NCBI GenBank assembly: GCA_019915015.1
Contig: JAHBBC010000019.1
Coordinates: 620,001 to 684,000 of the forward strand
Length of the DNA: 64,000 bases
From: Auriscalpium vulgare
Lineage: Eukaryota > Basidiomycota > Agaricomycetes > Russulales > Auriscalpiaceae
Reading direction: 5' to 3'
Shown in pieces: positions 55,786 through 64,000 of this stretch. Each line of letters starts with the position of its first letter. The first letter of the stretch is position 1. The translations under genes were made by a program, and so were the position numbers. Below the pieces are notes generated by a model, which had not been told where the DNA came from, made no database searches, and worked only from the letters and a program-made list of their open reading frames with translations.

Positions 55786-57371
55786 CCTTGGGTCTGATAA
55801 GGGCACACACCTCATCCCATGCCTGAACTCTGCCCTCCTGACCGCTCATACGAGCCTCCATTGAATTGAAGCGGATGTCAATCAGAGACGGGAAGCAGTG
55901 AATAAGATAGGCTCCAGCAGCCTCGGGTGAAGTTATGAGAGAAGTGGTGAGATCCAAGCTAACGGGCGTTGTTCTTTCGAGAACCGGAACCTTTTGCACC
56001 TCTTCTGCCCAGTGGTCACCTGCGCCATTGACCTGTATTAGCACGGAGGCGATTTCCGGACATTTCTCGGCAAGAAATCGAAGACCACGCAAGGTGACCA
56101 TACTGGCGGCGGGTCGATCACGAGTGACGCGGTGGTGAGATGAAGAGTGCGAAGACAGGGCCAGGATGAGCCCATATTGCTGCAAAGCGCATCCGTAAGT
56201 TCATACGGCTGCAGCCATGCTATCCGCAGATCGACCAGGTTCATGGTGCGCAGGATGTCAAAATTGAGGAGGGAGAAAGGGTTATATGTTCCTGGGAATA
56301 ACTCGTAGGCATTCCCGGGGAAGGAAAGTGACAACGAGGCGACAGTATGGCCCATTTTCCGGGCAATCTGTTCGACAACGTTCCGTTGAAGTTTTTCCGC
56401 TTGGCTTCCTTGAAGTGAGATGGTGCAGCGGCGTACGTGGCAAACGGGCATTGCGGCCAAGACGCCATGTACAAGGGCATAAGGGCCATCCAAACACAAG
56501 GACTCCAGTGAGTCAAATCCATACGGCGCCGCATCAAAATCATGATCCTCGCTACCAGCACTTTCGTATTGGCAGACTTCGAGGGACTCCAAGTGCGGTA
56601 TATTGGACAGATTCCAGATGAAGGCTGGGTGTGCGATGGCATGGAAATAGGATGAAATGGTGGTGAGACGTGTGAACGAGGCAAGTACATCCAGGAGGCC
56701 GGAAGAAGCTGCACGGGGCGGCAGATCGCTCCAGAATAGCTTGAAAGTGTTCAAGTCGGGGGCTTTCTCCTTAACAGAGCGAATGGCATATTGCAAGGCG
56801 AGGTCGAACTCGTTGATTCCAGAAGGTGATAGTTTGGGCCGTTTGGCGTCGATTTCGATTGAAAGCTCCGATAACGAGGGAGATATGAAGGTGGGAAGAA
56901 ATTCGATTTCAGCAGGACTGTGTGCGATCCAGGAAATTTTCCGCAGGCGAGGCAATACGGAATAGCCGGTATGGGATAAAAGTGATGGTGGCATCGTCGC
57001 AGAATCCACGAAGATTGAGCGAATATTGGCGGTATACTTGTAAAGTGTGGAGGGGATTGTCTGGACAGACTGTCAGCTACAAACACGCCTGACTGCCCTC
57101 GGTTACACACCTCGCCACAACCGTCAGATGAAGCACAGTCCAGCAATGCAACCACCGGCGCGATAGAATCGAGGCGCCTCCATAGCGTCGCAATCGCAGG
57201 GGTCGACAAGGCTTTGCAGACTCTAGTCAACGCAGCAAGAGTTGCTTTCCCCTCGTCCTCATCTTCGAGTTCTACTTCGGCGAACAACCGAAATATGCCA
57301 AGACATATTTCATCACAAAACAGGGCACGCAGGGCTGCGGACTCGGGGGCACTAGAGAGAAATGACATCAA
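55775..57371 (-). CDS. F-box-like/LRR protein
   Basis: Exon 1 starts at MMSFLSSAPESAALRALFCD (57371) and contains an F-box-like segment (LGIFRLFAEVE, ALTRVCKALSTPAIATLWRRL). It splices in phase to IPSTLYKYTANIRSIFVD. A leucine-rich-repeat-like body follows (LPRLRKISWIAHSPAEI, HLESLEVCQYES, LDSLESLCLDG-type repeats). Such proteins usually recruit substrates to an SCF ubiquitin ligase. Near 56110 the frame changes by one base. A 71-bp intron with donor GTATGG and acceptor TACAG would join the two parts in phase but would remove an LRR-like block (VTLRGLRFLAEKCPEI); otherwise a frameshift breaks the gene. The end is KDRT at 55775. Confidence 0.7.
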
Positions 57372-59271
57372 CGAACGTCCGTCATCCTAACGTGCTGGAA
57401 TAGCGCTCACAGTTCCATGCTGTGTTGGGACAATTTCATGAGGCGAGAGGGTGGCGAAGTAGAGGCGTATGGCTGGTGGAAGCGATCGGTTGAGTTTCAA
57501 CGCGCGCAGTACTGTTACAAGACTGAAGGCTGAGTGACAGGACCCTGACCACCTCCAATCCTGTTAAATTGCCGCCGCGACCGGCTGGCTCCTTATAACT
57601 CATTAATATTAATGTCGACTCCTGCAAACGCCACTCAAAATGATCAACATAATACTTAATCATGGAGCGAAGGTAGGTTTAGACTGATTCATGGCAATGA
57701 AACCCGCTGAGTCTCTATCCTAGACTCGCGACAATGCAATTCCATCGCAACCCCAAGCGGGACGAAGTTCGATGCCAGAAATTCGTCAACGATTAGCGCT
57801 TCTCGAATTGCGCACCTTCTCCACTAGCGCAGCGTCTGAACTCTTCGGTCTCCCCTCACTTCCTTGGCCCCCCCTACATCGCTCCGAGTGACGTGGAGCT
57901 TGCTCTCTCGTGCTCTTTTCTGGTGTAGTACAGGCAAAGGACACATCACACCCGCAAGCTGACGGTAGCTCTGACGCTCCTCTTATGGGACCCCGATGCT
58001 TGGTGCATTCCTAGATGAGCGCATGGCGGCGGCACTCGTGGAAGCACGGCGCACGAGGCCGTAAAGGACGGACAGGACCCACAGAAACTCGACTTGCTGA
58101 TGTGCACCTCGCACGACCTGGCGCCAGTACTTTCTCCAGGAGGCATGCGGCCTGTCGAAGAACACTTCGCACGCACCCTCTGTAGTCTCGCAGTTGGACG
58201 GGCTACTGACTACACCGCTCCGTCAACTAGATATGTTTCAAGTATGCAAAATCGTCTCGATGATCCGATACAAGCCTCTACAATTGGTCGGTCAGACGCT
58301 CGAGCAAACATGTCGCTATACGCCTGGGAGTTGGTCCGAGGGCGTAGCCTCGCGTTTCGCTCACTTCCGAGGCTTGCTATAACGTTCGTTCAAATTTATC
58401 GGGTACAATACACATAAGATTGGACGTCGTAAAACAAGAAATATGGTGACAATAAGGCTCCCGATGAGCCCGGGACTAAAATAGGACTCAACAGATGTGC
58501 TGTCGTGACGAATAACTAACGCACGGAGGTTCGACTGGACGTCACAACTCAGCGAGCGGCCTTCTTGGCAGCCTTCCGAGTATTCTACGACGAAGAACAC
58601 GTTCCTGTTAGAGTTCAACGATTCGGGGCGGAATTTTGGGCCTTCCGTCACATTCACATTTTTGCAAGGGCCTAGAAAACGGGCGTAAGAGGGTCAAAGA
58701 ACGAGCTTCACGAGCAGGGACGCACCGAGCTCCATGTATATACTAGTCACGATTCACGAGACAGAGCTGCCAAGACCTGCCGGGCAGACCAACGGCCGTG
58801 CGAGCGCACACGAAATTCTACGTCTGCTGCCCCAATATTCTTGTCATAGAACCGAGTAGGCCCCGCGGTTAACGTTGGAACTTATTAAGTATCGTATAGT
58901 AGATGTAACGGGTCGACCGGTTGCCAAATGGCGCGCGACGTTTAGTAGTAGATTTCAATTGGGCAAAATCTTGCCATGAGGATGCAGACTGGCAACATAC
59001 GTTCGAGGGTTTTAAAAATACGACTCTGTTCAGTTTCCTTTCAGGACTGTAAAGCCACGGAAAGTAAACGAATGTTGTAATTAGCAGACGGGTCGGTCGA
59101 GGCGGCATTTGCCGATGGCGTGGCCAAGAATGGCCGTTGTGCGGACGCTGCGCAAACTCTCTCGTCGTCCGCGACGACGACGCCCACGCCCGCGCGCGCC
59201 CCCAACGACGTCCTCATCGACATAGTCCTTCTTCTTACTTTTTAATCCTTAATCTATCGTCCGTCGCTGCC
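57372..59271. other. 1.9-kb divergent intergenic region
   Basis: No gene is supported. A perfect 14-bp palindrome (CATTAATATTAATG) lies at 57601-57614. A minus-strand frame at 58657-58361 has one hydrophobic stretch but no family match. The promoters of the F-box-like gene and chitin synthase lie here. Confidence 0.45.
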
Positions 59272-62200
59272 ATGAACAGGCAGTCGACAGTGCTGCATCA
59301 GCGGCTCGAGGCCATCAATGACCTGACAACCCTCTCCCCCATCTCTGACGACACCATCGTATCGTGTCTCCGCGAACGCTTTCTCTCCGACACCATTTAC
59401 ACCAATGTTGGCACCTCTGCACTCGTCGCCGTCAACCCCCACAAATACGTGCCCAGCAACGCCGACTCGGTCATGCAGAAGTATGCCGCCGAACACCGGA
59501 GTACCCACCCAGAGAAGGAGCGCCTCCCACCACATATCTTCCAACTTGCCAACAATGCGTACTACCACATGCGCAGGACGACCCAGGACCAGAGCATTAT
59601 ATTGAGGTGCGCCGAGATTGCGTATATATAGCCCAATGGGCACTGACCTCCGTTTTCAGCGGAGAAACGGGCAGCGGAAAGTCGGAGAACAGGCGGATGG
59701 CTATCAAAACTCTGCTCGAGCTCAGCGTGAGCAACCCGGGCAAGAAGGGTTCCAAGCTCGCTCACCAAGTGCCCGCTGCCGAGTTTGTGCTGGAATCCTT
59801 CGGAAACGCGCGAACACTCTTCAATTCGAATGCCTCCCGCTTTGGCAAGTACACCGAGCTGCAGTTCAGTGACCGTGGACGGCTGTCTGGCGTCAAGACG
59901 CTTGACTACTACCTCGAGCGTAACCGCGTCGCCGGAGCACCGTCGGGCGAACGGAATTTCCACATATTCTACTACCTTGTCGCGGGTGCGGCGCCCGAGG
60001 AGCGGCAGCACATGCAGCTCTTGGACAAGACAACTTTCCGCTACCTTGGGCAGCGCGGCATACCTGCAGGCCGTCAGAACATGCGCGACGACGATGCGGT
60101 GCGCTTTGATCAGCTCAAGGTCGCCCTCAAGAATGTCGGCTTCTCCAAGCGGCACGTGGCGCAAACGTGCCAGTTGATTGCTGCGATCTTGCATCTTGGC
60201 AACCTCGATTTCACTATCGACCGCAGCCGGGATGAGGATGCTGCCGTCGTGCGCAACACCGACGTGCTGGCCCTCGTCGCCGACTTTCTCGGGGTTACGA
60301 CGTCGGCACTGGAGACCGCGCTTTCGTACAAGACGAAGCTCGTCAAGAAGGAGCTATGCACGGTTTTTCTGGACCCGGATGGCGCGTCGGACAACCGAGA
60401 CGATCTTGCCAAGACGCTCTACTCGCTTCTGTTTGCCTGGCTCAACGAGCACATCAACGAGCGTCTCTGCCGCGACGACTTCGTCACCTTCATCGGCCTC
60501 TTCGACCTCCCTGGATCGCAGAACCTCACCAGCCGACCCAACTCCCTCGACCAGTTCTGCGTCAACTTCGCCAACGAGCGCCTGCAAAACTTCGTGCAGA
60601 AGAAGCTCTTCGAGAGCCACGTCGCCGAATACAACAGCGAGGGTATCTCCCGTTTTGTTCCCGAGGTGCCGTACTTCGACAACTCGGAGTGCCTGCGCCT
60701 GCTGCAGAATAAGCCGGGTGGCTTGATTCACATTATGGATGACCAAGCACGTCGTGCTGGGAAGAAGACAGATCACACAATGGTCGAAGCGTTCAGCAAA
60801 CGATGGGCGAATCACTCGTCGTTCAAGGTCGGCGCCGTCGACCGCTCAGGGTTCCCCACCTTTACCGTCAACCATTTCAATGGGCCGGTCACATATTCCT
60901 CGGAAGGGTTCCTCGAGCGCAATCTCGACGCGCTCAACCCCGACTTCGTGTCTCTCCTGCGTGGCGCCACAGCTGGGCCCGAACCGTCCGGCGGCGAAGG
61001 TTCTGGCTCCATCAATCCATTCGTCCGCGGACTTTTCTCTGGAAAGGCCATCGCGACTCAGATGCACCCGCGCAATGAGGACACTATCGTTGCCGCGCAA
61101 CAGCCCGTCAAGCCTATGCGTGCACCGTCTACACGTCGCAAGAATACCGTCAAGAGGAGTCCGGCGCTGGGGGATATCGACGAGAAGGACAGGGACGACG
61201 ACGACGGGGCGCATTCCACCACTCTGAACAATGCCAGCCCGTGCGTCGCCGGGGAGTTCCGCGCGGCACTCGATACGCTGTTCGAGACCATCGAAGAGAC
61301 GCAGTCGTGGTACGTGTTCTGCGTGAACCCGAACGACTCGCAACTCCCCAATCAGCTCGAGGGCCGGTCTGTGAAGGGACAGATTCGCAGCCTGGGCCTT
61401 CCGGAGATCGCCCGCCGCTCAGTCAATACGTTCGAGGTGGGCATGACGCCCAGGGAGTTCTGCGATCGCTATCGAGACCAGATCGCCGAAATCGGTGTTC
61501 ACGAAGGGGAGTCGAGAGAGCAGGTCGAGCAGGCGCGGACAGCGTTGAATTTGGGTCCAAGTGACCTCGTTCTCGGACAATACAAGGTGCGTTCGTCAGC
61601 AAATTGTGGTATACGGCGTCCTGATGGCGACTCAGGTGTTCCTGTCGCAAACAGCTTTCCATGCCCTGGAAGACTATTTGCGGTCCAAGGATACGGAGGA
61701 GACGAAACGCAACCGGATACGGGAGGCGGAGGCGGAGGCGGGTCTCGACCCAAGGGGTCTCTCTGATCCATACGCCCCATATCGGAGTCCCGAGGGCGAG
61801 CAGGAAGACGTGGGCACACCATACACCCCTGGTAACGCAGCTTTCGACCAGTCCTCACCGGCACTACCTCTTGTCGCGAACGCTTCGCCCTTCCAGCGTG
61901 CGGACATGTACAACGATTACGATGAGCGGCAGTCCCTGCGTAGCGACGACTATGACGCACGCAGCCGGCTCACGAGTAATCGCGACGACAGCATGTCAAT
62001 TGCCACGGAGTCATATGCGCCGTCGCGCAACATGTTCCAGAATGCGGACAGGAAGGCGCTGCTGGAGAAGGAGGCGTTGCCGGGCGAGATCCAGGAAGGC
62101 GAGACCGCGGAGATCATCAAGGAAACTTCCGCGCGCCGACGCTGGGTCGCGTTGTGCTGGGTGCTGACTTGGTGGGTGCCGACGCCGTTCCTGACGTGGT

Positions 62201-64000
62201 TTGGTCGCATGAAACGCTTCGACGTTCGCCAAGCGTGGCGGGAGAAACTTGCGCTCAACATGCTGATCTGGTTTATGTGCGCGTGCACGGTGTTCGTCAT
62301 TGCTGTCCTGGGCGTTTTGATCTGCCCAACGGAGCACGTCTTCACCACAAACGAATTGGCTTCGCACTCCTTCCAGCGCAGTCCAAACAACGCCTATACG
62401 TCGATTCGCGGGGAGGTGTTCGACTTGACGCAGATCGCGCAGACACATCTGAGGATCATCCCAGTGGTCGCGGAGAAGTCTATTATGAAGTACGGCGGCA
62501 CATCAGCTGATGATATATTCCCTGTTCAGGTGAGTATTCGTGGGTTTCACAATACTACCGCAATAAATTAACGTATTTTTTGCAGGTCAGTGCTTTGTGC
62601 AACGGCATCGATGGCAATGTCAGCCCATACGTTGTGCTTAACTTCAACAACAATACGGACCTCAACTCCCAATATCACGACTTCCGGGTCTTCACGAACG
62701 ACTCGCGACCGGATTGGTACTTCGAGAGCATGACAGTCATGCGTTGGAACAACCGCCGAGGGTTCCTTGGGTACACGCCGAAGCAGATCAGGAATCTGGC
62801 GAGCAGCGGGAGGGCCCTTGGCGTCTACAAGGGTCTTGTCTATGATGTTACGAATTACCTAGCGTTCCCACCTGCTTTGAGAGCGCCGTACGGCCAGCAG
62901 CCCCCGAACGTCAGCCCCTTCTTCATGGACAGCACCGTGCTTGACGTCTTCAAGTTCAACTCTGGCCAGGACGTGACGAAGAAGCTGGACGGTCTCAACA
63001 TCGACAGCGCGACCCTCTCTCGGCAAAAGGTCTGCCTGCGCAATCTGTTCACCATCGGCAAAGTGGACAATCGCAACTCCCCTCAATGCCAATTTTCTAA
63101 GTATATCCTACTCGCCCTGTCTGTCATGATGGTCAGCGTTATCGGCTTCAAGTTCCTTGCTTCGATCAACTTCGGCGCGAGTCGCGCCCCGGAAGATCAT
63201 GACAAGTTTGTCATCTGCCAGGTGCCTTGTTACACCGAGGGCGAGGGCTCTCTCCGGAAGACAATCGACTCTCTGGCACAGCTCAAGTACGACGACAAGC
63301 GCAAGCTGCTGGTTGTTATCTGCGACGGTATGATCGTTGGTTCAGGGAATGACAAGCCCACGCCGCGTATCGTGCTGGACATTCTGGGTGCCGATCCGAA
63401 CCAGGACCCAGAGCCGCTCAGCTTCCAGTCGCTTGGAGAGGGCGCGAAGCAACACAACATGGGCAAGGTCTACTCTGGGCTGTACGAGACACACGGACAC
63501 GTCGTGCCGTACTTGGTCCTCGTCAAGGTTGGCAAGCCTACCGAGCGCTCGCGTCCTGGCAATCGTGGCAAGCGCGATTCGCAGATCGCGATCATGCGTT
63601 TCCTGAACAGGGTATGCAGTCGCATGCTTTCTGCGGCTTGTGTTGGTCTCTGACGTTGTCATGCAGGTTCATTTTAACGGCCCTATGAGCCCGCTTGAGC
63701 TAGAGATGTACCACCAGATCAAGAATGTCATTGGTGTCAATCCGACCTTCTACGAGTACTTGTTCACGGTCGATGCCGATACCACGGTTGAACCATACTC
63801 GGTCAACCGGCTTATCTCTGCGTAAATCTCTCTCCGCTTTGCTCTTTATTTGCATTTACTCATCTATTCTGCAGGATGATTCACGACAAGAAGCTCATTG
63901 GCGTGTGTGGTGAGACGGAGCTTGCGAACGCAAAGCAGTCCATCATCACGATGATGCAGGTGTACGAGTACTTCATCTCCCATCACCTGGCGAAGGCGTT
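59272..64000 (+). CDS. Class V-type chitin synthase with myosin motor-like domain, 5' part
   Basis: The gene starts [18 protein letters not shown] and runs off the right edge. After a 55-bp intron the motor domain carries the P-loop [10 protein letters not shown], then [11 protein letters not shown] (switch I region) and DLPGSQNL (switch II region, degenerate from DIxGFE). The motor ends near residue 770 and leads to an acidic linker, two membrane helices ([19 protein letters not shown] and [20 protein letters not shown]), a cytochrome b5-like segment ([15 protein letters not shown]) and then the start of the chitin synthase domain ([30 protein letters not shown]). Such enzymes polymerise chitin at hyphal tips and septa, with the motor anchoring them to actin. 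The catalytic core motifs lie beyond the window. Confidence 0.95.

Noticed and set aside
58361..58657. 99-codon minus-strand frame with one hydrophobic segment
   Set aside because: No family resemblance, splice partners or promoter evidence; length is within chance.
1..64000. tRNA genes, rRNA genes and CRISPR arrays
   Set aside because: No T-loop/anticodon arrangement, rRNA-like stretch or regularly spaced repeats were recognised by eye; CRISPR is not expected in a fungal nucleus.

Overview
The window looks like nuclear DNA from a filamentous basidiomycete of the Agaricomycetes, possibly Polyporales. The grounds are dense 50-70 bp GT-AG introns, GC-rich coding sequence, chromodomain Gypsy (chromovirus) and Copia retroelements, a seven-helix membrane protein of a type common in mushrooms, an HsbA-like small secreted protein and a myosin-motor (class V) chitin synthase. 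Species cannot be read from the sequence. All multi-exon models were assembled by eye from GT/AG borders, reading phase and known family sequence.

Layout. 1-11045 is a retrotransposon island. It holds the 3' part of a Gypsy pol (1-2220), a spliced and apparently intact antisense gene of unknown function (4630-2563), 1.8 kb of degenerate retroelement-like DNA, and an intact 1426-codon chromovirus polyprotein (6476-10756) followed by its LTR (10767-11045). 11249-11693 is a small segment bounded by 30-bp inverted repeats. 12130-31136 is a genic stretch: complex I 75/78-kDa subunit (-), Ste24 CAAX protease (+), a coiled-coil/low-complexity protein (+), a DHA1-type MFS transporter (+), an LTR-flanked element with an unknown protein split by one stop codon (23583-26300), a small secreted protein (-) and a Zrg17-type zinc transporter (+). 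33517-47190 holds an aquaglyceroporin (+), farnesyl diphosphate synthase (+), a paralogue of the coiled-coil protein (+), a Ste6-type ABC exporter (-) and SURF6/Rrp14 (+). 47255-53116 is a tandem duplication carrying two seven-helix membrane protein genes (-), with a young gag-only Copia element inserted between them. The right end has the PP2A activator PTPA (+), an inverted repeat, an F-box-like protein (-), and the 5' 4.7 kb of a myosin-motor chitin synthase that runs off the window (+).

Functional links. Farnesyl diphosphate synthase makes the lipid donor for prenylation, Ste24 processes CAAX proteins, and Ste6-type transporters export the farnesylated mating pheromone, so three steps of lipopeptide pheromone maturation lie within 30 kb. 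This may be coincidence, since no pheromone or receptor gene was found. The strongest candidates for undescribed biology are the mobile elements: the antisense gene in Gypsy DNA, the LTR element with a stop-interrupted unknown protein, and the gag-only Copia element with identical LTRs and a clear target duplication.
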